From Halorussus vallis (GTDB taxonomy: Archaea; Halobacteriota; Halobacteria; Halobacteriales; Haladaptataceae), in contig NZ_CP100000.1 in NCBI RefSeq assembly GCF_024138165.1, positions 2,914,001 to 2,978,000 of the forward strand: a DNA stretch of 64,000 bases. Reading direction: 5' to 3'. The notes beneath the pieces are model-generated. The model worked only from the letters and a program-made list of their open reading frames with translations, had not been told where the DNA came from and ran no database searches. Made by a program: the position numbers and the translations under genes. This document shows, piece by piece, positions 25,658-34,702 of the stretch (its first letter is position 1; the number at the start of each line of letters is the position of its first letter).

Positions 25658-26446
25658 ATGACCGAGACGGCCGAGACGACGGGGTACCGCGTCGCAGAGA
25701 TGACGTGGCAGGAGCTAGAGGACGCGCTGGCCGAAACCAGGACGCTGTTGGTCCCGGTCGGGAGCACCGAACAGCACGGCCACCATCTTCCCCTGGGTGT
25801 GGACGTCTACATGCCCGAGGCCATCGGTGAGCGGGTCGCCGCAAAGAGTCCGGCCCTGCTCGCACCCCCAATCTGGTACGGCGTGAGCCCCCACCACACG
25901 TTCAAGCCGGGAACGTTCACCGTCTCGACGGAGACGTTCCAGCGATACGTCTTCGACATCTGTGAGTCCGCGACCGAGTGGGGAATCGAACACGTCCTCC
26001 TGCTCAACGGCCACTACCTCGCACAGGACCCCGAACTCGAAATCGTCGTCCGGCGACTGCGAAACGAACTCGACGTAGAGGCGTTCCACGTCCCACTGGT
26101 CGAACTGTTCGCCGACGTCGCCGCGGAGATCCGCACCGGGGACGTGTCGTTTCACGCGTCGGAGTTCGAGACGAGTATCATGCTCGAACTGTTCCCGGAC
26201 ATGGTCGACATGGACCGGGCGAAGGACGTCCCACCGCCCGAGGAGTCGTTGCCGCTGACCGATTACGACGCGCTCGGCGAGAACAAGGTCGGATGGGCGC
26301 TCAGCGCGGGCGACATGGAAGCGCTGACGCCGACCGGCAACATCGGTGATCCGACCGTCGCGACGCGACGGAAGGGTGCGAAACTGGTCGAGTCGGCGGT
26401 GTCCGACATCCGCCTGCTCGTCGACGCGCTCGAATCGCCGGAGTGA
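25658..26446 (+). CDS. Creatininase-family amidohydrolase
   Basis: A 262-residue metal-dependent hydrolase. Family motifs are GSTEQHGHHLPLGVD, with likely metal ligands E38, H40 and D49, then LLLNGHY near 119 and HASEFETS (166-173) supplying further ligands. Relatives act on creatinine or on formamide intermediates such as 2-amino-5-formylamino-6-ribosylaminopyrimidinone in riboflavin and F420 synthesis (ArfB) or on mycofactocin precursors (MftE); which applies here is not clear. There are no biosynthetic neighbours. A carbonic anhydrase gene follows 76 nt downstream. Confidence 0.85.
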   Translation: MTETAETTGYRVAEMTWQELEDALAETRTLLVPVGSTEQHGHHLPLGVDVYMPEAIGERVAAKSPALLAPPIWYGVSPHHTFKPGTFTVSTETFQRYVFDICESATEWGIEHVLLLNGHYLAQDPELEIVVRRLRNELDVEAFHVPLVELFADVAAEIRTGDVSFHASEFETSIMLELFPDMVDMDRAKDVPPPEESLPLTDYDALGENKVGWALSAGDMEALTPTGNIGDPTVATRRKGAKLVESAVSDIRLLVDALESPE

Positions 26447-26522
26447 CCGCGGTCGGTCGGGACGACTCCGTCGCCGACCGATTCCGTCGGCGTTTATTGT
26501 CCGTCGGCGCGACGTTCCGCGT

Positions 26523-27218
26523 ATGTCCGACTCGACGCTATTCGAACTGCTCTCGGGCAACCAGGCCCACGTCGAATCGCTCGCCGACGACCACTTCGCC
26601 GACGTCCAGGACGGCCAGCGCCCGCCGGTCGTCTCCATCTGTTGTTCGGACTCGCGGGTTTCCCAAGAGGGGATGTGGAACGTCACCGAACCCGGCTGGC
26701 TGTTCACGCCGAGCAACGTCGGCAACCAGGCGTGGGACGACTACGACGGCGAGCGGGTCGTCAACGGCAACCTGCTCTACCCCATCGCCCACGCCGGAAC
26801 CGAGACGATCGCGGTCGTCGGCCACACCGGATGCGGCGCCGTCACCGCCGCCTACGGGGCCGTCACGAAGGGCGAAACTCTCGAACACGCCGGCATCGAG
26901 AAGTGGGTCGAGTCGCTCGTTCCCGTCGTCGAGGCGGGACTGGCGAGCGACGAGGTGGACGCCGACACGTCCGACGAGGCGGTCGTGAACCAACTGGTGG
27001 AGTTCAACGTCCACCGGCAGGTCGAGTTCCTCCGCGATTCGGACGAGGTGCCGGACTCGACGGCGACGTACGGCTTCGTCTACGACTTCCAGCAGGTCTA
27101 CGGCGACGCGTCCGGCCGCGCGTACCTGGTGAACGTCGACGGCGAAACCGACCCCGAGGCCATCGCCGCCGACGTCCCCGAGTCCCACCGGTCGGCGGTT
27201 CGGAGCCTGTTGTACTGA
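26523..27218 (+). CDS. Beta-class carbonic anhydrase
   Basis: A 231-residue cytoplasmic zinc enzyme that interconverts CO2 and bicarbonate. Zinc ligands are C41 (in CCSDSR), H101 and C104 (GHTGCGA), with the catalytic Asp/Arg dyad D43/R45. The ATG at 26523 opens directly before the conserved fold. It lies 76 nt after the creatininase-like gene on the same strand, perhaps with its own promoter. Confidence 0.92.
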   Translation: MSDSTLFELLSGNQAHVESLADDHFADVQDGQRPPVVSICCSDSRVSQEGMWNVTEPGWLFTPSNVGNQAWDDYDGERVVNGNLLYPIAHAGTETIAVVGHTGCGAVTAAYGAVTKGETLEHAGIEKWVESLVPVVEAGLASDEVDADTSDEAVVNQLVEFNVHRQVEFLRDSDEVPDSTATYGFVYDFQQVYGDASGRAYLVNVDGETDPEAIAADVPESHRSAVRSLLY

Positions 27219-27424
27219 ATTCGCCCGAATCGTTCGACGATTCGGCTGGCGGCACGCGAAACGCGGAGCGACGGCGGTCGAAAGTGGTCGGGACGGCCGA
27301 GAGTGGCCAGCCCGGCCGAAGACTATCGAGACGGCCAAAAACGGTCGGAATGGTCGAAAATAGGCGACGACCGTCCGACGCGCGGAGAAACGACCCTCTT
27401 CGCGAGCGTCCAGCGTCGGTCGTC
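27219..27424. repeat. Intergenic stretch with degenerate GGCCGAAA-like repeats
   Basis: Between convergent genes, about 27270-27365 contains irregular repetitions of [CG]GGTCG(A)AA and CGGCC(A/G)A words, for example GTGGTCGGGACGGCCGAGAG. They have no fixed period. No gene is visible. Confidence 0.3.
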
Positions 27425-27706
27425 CTAGTCGGTGACCGTGACCGCGCCGTCCGGTCCGACCGTGACGTCCATCCCCTCGTAGGTGAACTCGACCACGAGG
27501 TCGCCGCGCGAGGCGGCGAAGAGGTCGTTGAGCGCGTCGGGGTCGACGGAGTAGTAGAGCGGTTCGAGTTCCCCGACGTCCTTCTCGGTCGCCGCCGCCA
27601 CCGCCGTCACGACGCGCTGGCTGGCCTCCGCGTCCGTTCGTTCGTCCCGAGACAATACCACAGGTTCGGCGTCGCTAGTCGGCTCTGAATCTATCGTGCC
27701 TGTCAT
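27425..27706 (-). CDS. HalOD1 output-domain protein
   Basis: A 93-residue protein consisting of a single HalOD1 domain, recognisable from the helix RVVTAVAAATEKDVGELEPL, then LYYSVDPDALNDLF and the beta segment VVEFTYEGMDVTVGPDG. HalOD1 domains occur alone or at the C-terminus of haloarchaeal response regulators and are thought to be signalling outputs. It is adjacent to, and on the same strand as, the Bat-type regulator (117-nt gap), and the two may work together. Confidence 0.8.
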   Translation of the reverse strand: MTGTIDSEPTSDAEPVVLSRDERTDAEASQRVVTAVAAATEKDVGELEPLYYSVDPDALNDLFAASRGDLVVEFTYEGMDVTVGPDGAVTVTD

Positions 27707-27822
27707 AGTTGGACGAGGACTCTCTCGGGGGTCGACCGCGAGGAGCCGTCTTTCCGACGTCCGTGATACGGAGGCGGCGTCCCTGAGCGCATCGCCTATC
27801 ACGATAGGTCGGTGAGACGGCG

Positions 27823-28500
27823 CTACGATTCGAAGAATCGGGTCAGGATCTTCTCGAGTCCGAGATAGAGGTGCTGGCTGAACGTCGGCTGAGAGACGCC
27901 GAGCGAGGCCGCACACTCCTCGGCCGTGCTGGTCCGCGGCCACGAGAGGTAGCCCTCCGCGAACGCGGTCTTGACGGCGCGACGTTGTTTTTCGGTCAGC
28001 GTTTCGGGGAGCGCCATCCCGCGGTCGGGCGACGACAGGAGGGCCGTCCCGCTCCGCTTGGCCGTCAGCCTCGCGTCGTGGGCGTCGACGAACGCCTCCA
28101 CGACGGTTCGGACGTCGGTGGTCGGCGGGACGCCGACCACCACGGTACCGACGCCGTCGGTGGCGTCGGCGCGTTTCAGGACCGCCTCGGCGTCGGCCAG
28201 CGTCGTGGCCACGCAGTCGGACGAAACCACGACCTTGTAGAGGAACTCGTCGCCGTCGCGACGGACCGTCCGGCCTCGCTCGACGGTCGACGAGTCGGCC
28301 GCCACCGCCGCTATCTCGGCAGGGTCGGCGTCCCGAATCCGAAGGAACTCGAGGAGTCGGCCGTCGGCCCGCCGAATCACCTCCTCGCCGACGACATCGC
28401 ACGTCGCGCGCTCGGACGCCTCGACGAAGAAGCTACTCTGGTCCGTCGTCTCGAACGTGAGTTCGACCGAGTTGGCGTCCACGCCACGCTCGTTCTCCAT
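27823..28500 (-). CDS. Bat-type HTH-10 transcriptional regulator
   Basis: A 225-residue regulator of the bacterio-opsin activator family. The N-terminal 1-155 is a beta-rich sensor-like region. The C-terminal HTH-10 domain is about 165-225 (LTEKQRRAVKTAFAEGYLSW, then ECAASLGVSQPTFSQHL). Such proteins regulate small sets of genes in response to oxygen, light or metabolites. The ATG at 28500 fits the family. The nearest likely partner is the HalOD1 protein downstream. Confidence 0.88.
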   Translation of the reverse strand: MENERGVDANSVELTFETTDQSSFFVEASERATCDVVGEEVIRRADGRLLEFLRIRDADPAEIAAVAADSSTVERGRTVRRDGDEFLYKVVVSSDCVATTLADAEAVLKRADATDGVGTVVVGVPPTTDVRTVVEAFVDAHDARLTAKRSGTALLSSPDRGMALPETLTEKQRRAVKTAFAEGYLSWPRTSTAEECAASLGVSQPTFSQHLYLGLEKILTRFFES

Positions 28501-28701
28501 TCGCCTCCACGTAGGCGGTCGAATGGGATAGGGACTCTGCGTTACGTGTAAGGCGTAGCCCGGTTCGGGCCTCTCCGTCTCGAATTCGTCTCGGTAGAGT
28601 CCGCTCCGCCCGGACCGGGTCGGCCCACCTGACTCGGGTTCGGGGCCGGCACCTCCCGTTTTCCCGCCACGTCTTCGGTTCCGTGCTAATCGGTCACTCG
28701 G

Positions 28702-28714
28702 AAGTCTTATCCGT
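28702..28714 (+). promoter_or_regulatory. Conserved promoter element of second cspA
   Basis: An identical 13-mer (AAGTCTTATCCGT) lies 37 nt before the ATG, as upstream of the first cspA. The start region TTAGATGCAATGGCG is also shared. Confidence 0.6.
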
Positions 28715-28738
28715 CAGCCGCCACTCTCGTTAGATGCA

Positions 28739-28933
28739 ATGGCGAAAGGTAAGGTCGACTTCTTCAACGACACTGGCGGCTACGGTTTCATCGAGACTGA
28801 GGACGCGGACGAGGACGTTTTCTTCCACATGGAGGACGTTGGCGGCCCTGACCTCGAAGAGGGACAGGAGATCGAATTCGACATCGAGCAGGCCCCCAAG
28901 GGCCCGCGCGCGACCAACGTCGAGCGCCTCTAA
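28739..28933 (+). CDS. cspA: Cold-shock domain protein CspA (second copy)
   Basis: A 64-residue OB-fold RNA-chaperone protein, nearly identical to the copy at 24488-24682 (K for N at position 5, ADEDV for ADDDV, EGQEI for EGTEI, VERL for VTRL). RNP motifs GGYGFIET and VFFHMEDV are present. Promoter and start context are conserved with the first copy, so recent duplication and a shared control mechanism are likely. Confidence 0.95.
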   Translation: MAKGKVDFFNDTGGYGFIETEDADEDVFFHMEDVGGPDLEEGQEIEFDIEQAPKGPRATNVERL

Positions 28934-29090
28934 GTCGGTTCGGACTTTCAGTACGAACGACCCCGATTTTCCTTTATTCGCGCCAGCGAGCCGCGGCTGT
29001 GGCCGAAGTCGACCTAACCCGTGACCGTCCGGTCCGGCGGGCCAGTCACGTAACTGAGACTTTATGTGGGATGCCGACCGACGGATTGGC

Positions 29091-29759
29091 ATGCGCTACG
29101 ACATCCGCAAGCGCCCGAGCAACGCCGTCCTGGACGTGACGCTGGACGAGGACGAGCGAATCGACGCCAAACCCGGCGCGATGGTTTCCCGGAGCGCGAC
29201 CGTCACCGCCGACACCGAAATCGCGGGCGGCGAGGGAGTCACCGGGATGCTCTCGCGGGCCATCTCCGACGAGCGCGAGATGACCTCCAACGCGTTCGTC
29301 GCCGAAGCGGACGGCGGCCACGTCCTGCTCGCGCCCGACGCGCCGGGCGACGTGACGCCCATCGACCTCACGGAGACGGGCCGCATCAAGGTCCAGTCCG
29401 GGTCGCCGCTCGCGTGGACCGAGGGCGTCGAGAAGTCGACCGCGATGAACGAGTCGCGGAACTTCTTCTCGTCGGGCGAACTCACCGTCCTCGCCATGGA
29501 GGGCGACGGCACCGCCTTCCTCTCGGCCTACGGCGCGGTGGTCGAGCGCGAGATTTCGGCCGACGACCCGGTCATCGTCGACGAGGACCACCTCGTCGCC
29601 TGGACCGACGGCCTGGACCTCTCCCGCGAGCGAGACGGCTCCATCAAGTCGGCGCTACTCGGCGGCGAGGGCTACGTGACCCGGTTCTCGGGGTCGGGCA
29701 CCGTCTGGCTCCAGACCCGCGACCCGCTGGTGTTCGTCCGGTCGACCGGCGGGAACTGA
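29091..29759 (+). CDS. TIGR00266/AIM24-family protein
   Basis: A 222-residue beta-rich protein. N-terminal MRYDIRKRPSNAVLDVTLDE and the C-terminal GSGTVWLQTRDPLVF are typical of the TIGR00266 (AIM24-like) family, which adopts a double-psi/beta-helix fold of unknown biochemical role. I chose the ATG at 29091 because TTTATG-type TATA sequence lies about 32 nt upstream; an upstream GTG-frame extension of nine codons is possible. Confidence 0.82.
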   Translation: MRYDIRKRPSNAVLDVTLDEDERIDAKPGAMVSRSATVTADTEIAGGEGVTGMLSRAISDEREMTSNAFVAEADGGHVLLAPDAPGDVTPIDLTETGRIKVQSGSPLAWTEGVEKSTAMNESRNFFSSGELTVLAMEGDGTAFLSAYGAVVEREISADDPVIVDEDHLVAWTDGLDLSRERDGSIKSALLGGEGYVTRFSGSGTVWLQTRDPLVFVRSTGGN

Positions 29760-29774
29760 GTTGGGTCGGTATCC

Positions 29775-29810
29775 GGCGATTCGGCGGCGCGACCGCGCCG
29801 CCGAATCGCC
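29775..29810. terminator. 17-bp perfect hairpin between convergent genes
   Basis: Arms 29775-29791 and 29794-29810 are perfect complements with a 2-nt loop. The hairpin lies 15 nt after the TIGR00266 gene and 32 nt after the stop of the convergent ATP10-like gene. Confidence 0.55.
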
Positions 29811-29841
29811 ATCGACCGCCGGAACGGTGGCATCTACCCAC

Positions 29842-30318
29842 CTACACCACGGCGGTTTCCGCGACGATTCGTTCGACGTCGCGGGCCTTCTCCTCGGTGA
29901 GCGGGCCGGGCGCCTGCCAGACCACCTCGCCCGCCGCGTCGACCAGCAGGGCGTAGACGGTTTCGTCGGTCGGCAGGTCGAGTTCGTCCCGGAACGACTG
30001 GGTGTCCAGATAGAGCGTCACGGTCCGCTGGCGGGTTTCGCGGTCGGGGATGCCCGCCCGCATCCGGCGGGCGACGACGCCCCGAACCGGCGAGTACCAC
30101 TGCGCGATGGTCGGCAGTTCGTAGTACTCGAAACAGCCGAATCGACCGTCGAGTTCGGCGGCGAACGGGAGCCACGTCTCGACCATCGGCCGCTGGCGGC
30201 GCTCGAACGCCAGCAGGGCGAGGTTCAACTCGCCCTCGAAGTCGGCGGGTAGCCGCAACTCCTCGGCCTCCAGATTCTGTCCCGTCACCGTCGGAAACCG
30301 CGTCTCCGAGTCCCCCAT
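29842..30318 (-). CDS. Thioredoxin-fold protein, ATP10-like
   Basis: A 158-residue soluble protein. Segments LNLALLAFERRQRPMVETWL, CFEYYELPTIAQWY, GIPDRETRQRTVTLYLDTQS and VVWQAPGPLTEEKARDVERI match the thioredoxin-like pattern of the mitochondrial ATP10 and related prokaryotic proteins. There is no CxxC redox pair, so it probably does not act as a disulfide reductase. The start at ATG 30318 removes a basic upstream shadow. Its function in archaea is not established. Confidence 0.6.
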   Translation of the reverse strand: MGDSETRFPTVTGQNLEAEELRLPADFEGELNLALLAFERRQRPMVETWLPFAAELDGRFGCFEYYELPTIAQWYSPVRGVVARRMRAGIPDRETRQRTVTLYLDTQSFRDELDLPTDETVYALLVDAAGEVVWQAPGPLTEEKARDVERIVAETAVV

Positions 30319-30436
30319 TCTTCGAATCCTCCCCTGCTCCGTGGCGGCCGGTCCGGTTAACCGTTGCCCCCGCTTTCGATTTCGCCGCTCGTCCCTTCGA
30401 TGCCCGCACTCGGGCTTCGCCCTCGTGCGCGCATCG

Positions 30437-31276
30437 CTACTCACTAAACCGGTTCATCTCGTCCTCGGACAGTTCGAGTTCCGAAGCCCCGACGTTCTCT
30501 TCGAGGTGGTCGACGCTGGAGGTGCCGGGAATCGGTAGCGTCACCGGCGAGTGCTGGAGGAGCCACGCTAGCGCGACCTGCCGGGCGCTCGCGTCGTGGT
30601 TCTCCGCCACGTCTTCGAGCACCTCGCCCGTTTCGCCGAGGTCGCCGCCCCCGATGGGGAAGTAGGGGATGAACCCGATACCGGCGTCCTCGCAGGCCTC
30701 CAGGACGTCCTCGTGCTCGCGGTTGCCGACGTTGTACTCGTTCTGGACCGTCGCGACTTCCACCTCGTCGCGAGCCTCGTCGAGTTCGTCGACGTCGACG
30801 TTGCTCACGCCCACGTGGTCGACCAGTCCCTCGTCCTTGAGTTCGCCGAACGTCGCCATCACGTCCGCTAGCGGTGCGTCGACGTCGGGCGTGTGAAGCT
30901 GGTAGAGGTCGATGCTGTCGACGCCCAGACGGTCGAGGCTACAGAGCACCTGGTTGCGGACGTAGTCGGGGCCTCCGTGGGGAATCCAGTCGCCGCTCCG
31001 GTTGCGGAGCAGGCCCGCCTTCGTCGCAACCACGGCGTCGTCGGCGTTGAGCGTCTCGCCGATGATGCGCTCGCTGACCCCCGGCCCGTAGGAGTCGGCG
31101 GTGTCGACGAAGTCCACGTCGAGTTCGACCGCCCGCCGGAGCACGTCGCGGGCCGCCTCCTCGTCGTCCGGCCGGCCGACGATGTCCTCGCCGGTGAGTC
31201 GCATCGCCCCGTACCCGAGGCGGTGGACCGTCTCCTCGCCGCCGATGTCGAAGGTGTCGCTCTGGTTCTCGACCAT
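30437..31276 (-). CDS. Aldo/keto reductase
   Basis: A 279-residue TIM-barrel NADPH oxidoreductase. The catalytic tetrad is visible as D58 and Y63 (DTADSYG), K86 (ATKAG) and H128 (LYQLHTP). NADP-binding elements near the C-terminus include LPIPGTSSVDHLEENVGASE. It is of full family length and cytoplasmic. The natural carbonyl substrate cannot be inferred. The gene stands alone, upstream of the ATP10-like gene on the same strand with a 118-nt gap. Confidence 0.9.
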   Translation of the reverse strand: MVENQSDTFDIGGEETVHRLGYGAMRLTGEDIVGRPDDEEAARDVLRRAVELDVDFVDTADSYGPGVSERIIGETLNADDAVVATKAGLLRNRSGDWIPHGGPDYVRNQVLCSLDRLGVDSIDLYQLHTPDVDAPLADVMATFGELKDEGLVDHVGVSNVDVDELDEARDEVEVATVQNEYNVGNREHEDVLEACEDAGIGFIPYFPIGGGDLGETGEVLEDVAENHDASARQVALAWLLQHSPVTLPIPGTSSVDHLEENVGASELELSEDEMNRFSE

Positions 31277-31417
31277 ACGTGGCGTCCGGTCGCGCGCTCA
31301 ATAGTCGTTCTGGCAAGCGGTTCTGCGGGCGAGCGATTCGACGGTACCGTACGCGGCAGTTCTGACGGCGAGCCGTCATCCGCAGGGGTTTAACTACGGG
31401 GTGGAGAACCCCGAACT

Positions 31418-32296
31418 ATGCCGCCCTCCGACGCTCCCTCCACGAAGAAACGGGCACTCCTCGCGGCCCTCCAGTGGGGGTTAGTCCAGGCGTTCCTCCT
31501 CGATACGCTCGGTCGACTCTTCCGAAACTACTACCGCGCGACGACCGACGCGTTCTTGCCACCTCGGTGGGTGACGTCGGTCCAGTTCGCCGTCCCGCTG
31601 GGTCTCCTCGTCGGCGGAATCGGAGGATACCGCTGGGTGTCCAGCGGCCGCGCGGCGACGTCGGATTCGGCCCACCGCAACCGTGCGGTGTTCGTCGGGT
31701 CGCTCCTCGTCGGATGGGCGCTCGCCATCGTCCCGACGATGGCGTTCCAGTGGTTACTCGGAGAGCGACTGTTCACGGTGCCGTTTTTCGTCCTCCCGAC
31801 CCTCGTCGCAGTCCTCGTCGCCGGTGGCTCGTACCTGCTCGCCTATCGAGTCGATGCGGCGCGGTATCGTCGCCATCGAAGTCGACTGCTCGGCGCAGTG
31901 AAGGGCGCTCTCGTCGGACTGGCGCTCGGGGTCATCGGTTTCGTCGCTTACGGGAGATACCTCGCGGCGACGCGGGACAGTTACAGCCTCGACGGCGGGC
32001 CGGGAATCGTCGCGGTCGTGTGTCTCGGTGCGTGCGCTGGCTACGTGCTCACCGACTCCCGGGGCGGCGGGGACCGCTCCGCGGAGTTCGTCGCCGCCTT
32101 TCTCGTGTCCGTTCTCGGGTTCAGTCTGGCGACGACGCTCGCGACGGTCGCACTCGGTGCGGTCGGCGTTTCTCCGTTCGGTTTCGTCCCGGCGTTCGCC
32201 TTGCCCCTCGTATCGGTCGTACTGGCGCTCGTAACCGCCGGGCATCTGGCGTACGGACTCCGGACGACGCTCTACAGACGGTTCGTCGGTCGATGA
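31418..32296 (+). CDS. Polytopic membrane protein of unknown function
   Basis: A 292-residue protein with about eight predicted hydrophobic helices (for example VQFAVPLGLLVGGIGGYRW and LLGAVKGALVGLALGVIGFV). It has no transporter or enzyme signature I recognise. Arg-rich loops (RYRRHRSRLL) suggest cytoplasmic loops by the positive-inside rule. The gene is single, divergent from the aldo/keto reductase and 137 nt before the rhomboid gene. Confidence 0.65.
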   Translation: MPPSDAPSTKKRALLAALQWGLVQAFLLDTLGRLFRNYYRATTDAFLPPRWVTSVQFAVPLGLLVGGIGGYRWVSSGRAATSDSAHRNRAVFVGSLLVGWALAIVPTMAFQWLLGERLFTVPFFVLPTLVAVLVAGGSYLLAYRVDAARYRRHRSRLLGAVKGALVGLALGVIGFVAYGRYLAATRDSYSLDGGPGIVAVVCLGACAGYVLTDSRGGGDRSAEFVAAFLVSVLGFSLATTLATVALGAVGVSPFGFVPAFALPLVSVVLALVTAGHLAYGLRTTLYRRFVGR

Positions 32297-32433
32297 TCGC
32301 TCCCGTCGCGCGACCGACGCGGGGTGCGTTCGGGCGACTCCCGTAACCGTTCCTCGTTCGGGGGTTCGACGAGACGGAACCGCCCCGCTCCCGGGGGCGA
32401 GTCTTTTGAGGACCGCCCGCCTACCTCGAAGCG

Positions 32434-33258
32434 ATGAGCGATCTTCTGGGGTACTCGCGGTCGTCGGTCGCCGCCGACCTCGCGGTCGTGGCGGCGGTGA
32501 GCGTCCTCCTCGTCGCGGTCCACTTCGCGGTCCCCGGGGCGGTCCAGGACCGCCTCGCGTTCGACCACTCCGCGTTCGCCCCCGCCTCGCTGCTCACGGC
32601 CGCCTACGTCCACGCGGGCCGCGCCCACCTGCTGAACAACGTCGCGGGGTTCGTCTCGCTGTCGGTCGTCACCTACCTCGTCTGCCTCCACGCCGACCGC
32701 CGGTCGTGGTTCCGCCGGACCGTCCCCGCCTTCCTCGTCGTCCTCCCCGTCGCGGTGAACCTCACGAGCTACGCCCTGCTGGAGGCGCGCTATCCCGGCG
32801 CATCGCCCGTCTCGAGGGGCTTCTCGGGCGTCGTCGCGGGCTTCGGCGGCTTCCTGCTGGCCGCGCTCGCGGTCCAACTCCGGACCGTCTACTCCCGCGC
32901 GACCGCCTTCTTCGTCGGCCAGTTCGCCGTCCTGCTGTTGCTCGGCGAACTGCTCTGGATATACGCCGACCGCGTCGCGGTGCTCGAAGGCCTTGCGGTG
33001 GTTGGCGGCCTCCTGCTGTCGGTCACGGGCATCGCGTTCCAGGCCCGCGGTCGGTCGCTCCCCGGCGCGCACTTCCGGCGGGTCGGCCTCGACCTGACGT
33101 TCGTCTCGCTCGTGCTCGCGCTACTGGTCTGGCTGGTGTACGGCCTGTTCCCGGCCAATCCCCTCGCTGACGGGACGTTCACGAACATCTTCGCCCACGG
33201 CGCGGGGTTCGTCGAGGGGGCCGTGCTGTCGACGCTGATTCTGGTGACCTTCGACTGA
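32434..33258 (+). CDS. Rhomboid-family intramembrane serine protease
   Basis: A 274-residue membrane protein with about seven helices. Rhomboid features are visible: YVHAGRAHLLNNVAGF (H60, N68/N69 of the oxyanion site), the GxSG serine motif GFSGVVAGFGG (S131) and the catalytic His in FAHGAGF (H255). It would cleave single-pass membrane proteins in or near the membrane; the target is unknown. The variant is divergent from bacterial GlpG but keeps the Ser-His pair. Confidence 0.82.
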   Translation: MSDLLGYSRSSVAADLAVVAAVSVLLVAVHFAVPGAVQDRLAFDHSAFAPASLLTAAYVHAGRAHLLNNVAGFVSLSVVTYLVCLHADRRSWFRRTVPAFLVVLPVAVNLTSYALLEARYPGASPVSRGFSGVVAGFGGFLLAALAVQLRTVYSRATAFFVGQFAVLLLLGELLWIYADRVAVLEGLAVVGGLLLSVTGIAFQARGRSLPGAHFRRVGLDLTFVSLVLALLVWLVYGLFPANPLADGTFTNIFAHGAGFVEGAVLSTLILVTFD

Positions 33259-33412
33259 TAACTCTGCCCGAGCGACTCCCGTCCAACCTCTTCCTCGAGC
33301 ACCGCCGCCGTCGTTCCGCGACCGTTTTAGTCCCCGCGAACGGCCGTCCGACCGACCGCTACCTCGCGTTTATGCACCGTTTAGTTATCTCCCGTCGGTC
33401 CGAATCGAGGGT

Positions 33413-33856
33413 GTGTTCGAACGCGGTTCGTTACTCGGCGGTCTGACAGCTTCCGTCGCGGCGGTGGTCGTCGCGGCGGCGGTGGCTCGCCTCGCGGGAC
33501 TCTCGGAACCGTCCGCGACGCTCGAATCGGTCGTCCTGTTCGTCTCGTCGTTTCCCGGCGCGTTCCTCGCCGGATTCGTGCGGTCGTCCGGCGAACGCGC
33601 GGGTGCGACCGCGGGGTTCGTGGTAAGCTACCTCTTCTTCGTCGTGCCGACGGTGTTCCGCCTGCTGACCGACGGCGGCCTCTTCGCCGTCGTCCGGGCC
33701 GGCGATTCGACGCTCGTCGCGGCGGTGTTCGTCCCGGGGATGGGGCTGACGGTCGCGCTCGCGCTGGTGGTGGCGGTCCCGCTGGCGGTCGGCGGGTCGG
33801 TCGCGGGAGCGGCCGGCGGGTACGTCCGTCGCCGCCGGCGGTTCGGTCGGCCCTGA
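33413..33856 (+). CDS. Small haloarchaeal membrane protein
   Basis: A 147-residue protein with about four predicted helices, rich in Gly and Ala (GSVAGAAGGYVRRRRRF at the end). It starts at GTG, with a TTTAGTTA TATA-like box about 30 nt upstream. It resembles DUF5518-like small membrane proteins in size and pattern. No function is known. Confidence 0.6.
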   Translation: MFERGSLLGGLTASVAAVVVAAAVARLAGLSEPSATLESVVLFVSSFPGAFLAGFVRSSGERAGATAGFVVSYLFFVVPTVFRLLTDGGLFAVVRAGDSTLVAAVFVPGMGLTVALALVVAVPLAVGGSVAGAAGGYVRRRRRFGRP

Positions 33857-33962
33857 CCTCCGCTCCGGACTCTCCGCTCCGACCCCTGCTCGGACGGGAC
33901 GCGTTATCGCGGCGCGTCAGCCCTATATTCGACGCGTCCCTACGGTTCGACGACCAGAACGC

Positions 33963-34562
33963 ATGATGGCGACCACCCACGCCCTGTTCGGCATGCTGTT
34001 GGGGGCGGTCGCGCTGTTCGTCGCCCCCGAGTTCGCGCCCGTCGCGATAGCCGCGGGTGCGGCCGGCGGCCTGTTTCCCGACCTCGACCTGCCGCTGCCG
34101 GGCGTCCACCGTAAGACGCTCCACTTCCCGGTCTACAACGCGTTCGCGGCGCTACCAGCGGTCGCGCTCGCCGCACTCGCGCCGACGACGCTCACTGTCG
34201 CCGCCGCGGCCTTCCTCGCGGCGGCCGCGGCCCACGCCGCCAGCGACGCGCTGGGCGGCGGCCTCGAACTTCGGCCGTGGGAAGCCACCTCCGAGCGCGC
34301 GGTGTACGACCACTTCCGAGGTCGATGGATTCACCCCCGGCGGTTGATTCGCTACGACGGCGCGCCCGAGGACCTCCTGCTCGCGGCCGCGCTCGCGGTT
34401 CCGGCCGCGGCCTACGACCGCCTCTCGCAGTTCGTCGCGCTCGCGTTGCTCGGCGTCTCGGTCGGCTACGTCGCGCTCCGCAAACCCCTCGTCGACGCGG
34501 GCGAGTCGCTGGTCGAGCGACTGCCCGACGGCGTGCGAGCGCGCCTCCCGATTTCCATCTGA
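33963..34562 (+). CDS. DUF457/YdjM-like membrane-bound metal-dependent hydrolase
   Basis: A 199-residue protein with four to five hydrophobic helices. It has the N-terminal [18 protein letters not shown] and [20 protein letters not shown] motif (His and Asp residues as putative metal ligands) and the later [20 protein letters not shown] typical of the family. The family is predicted, but not firmly shown, to be metal-dependent hydrolases. Two adjacent ATGs are possible starts. Confidence 0.78.
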   Translation: MMATTHALFGMLLGAVALFVAPEFAPVAIAAGAAGGLFPDLDLPLPGVHRKTLHFPVYNAFAALPAVALAALAPTTLTVAAAAFLAAAAAHAASDALGGGLELRPWEATSERAVYDHFRGRWIHPRRLIRYDGAPEDLLLAAALAVPAAAYDRLSQFVALALLGVSVGYVALRKPLVDAGESLVERLPDGVRARLPISI

Positions 34563-34702
34563 GGCCGTCGATTCGACCTGGCCGACCGTCCGTCGCGCTT
34601 CTCGGCCCCGTCGCACTCGACCGCACGGGCCTCGAACGTATCACGGGCGTGTCGGGTCAAATTGGGGAACGTTTAACCCGTCCGACCGTATCCTCCGTGC
34701 CA

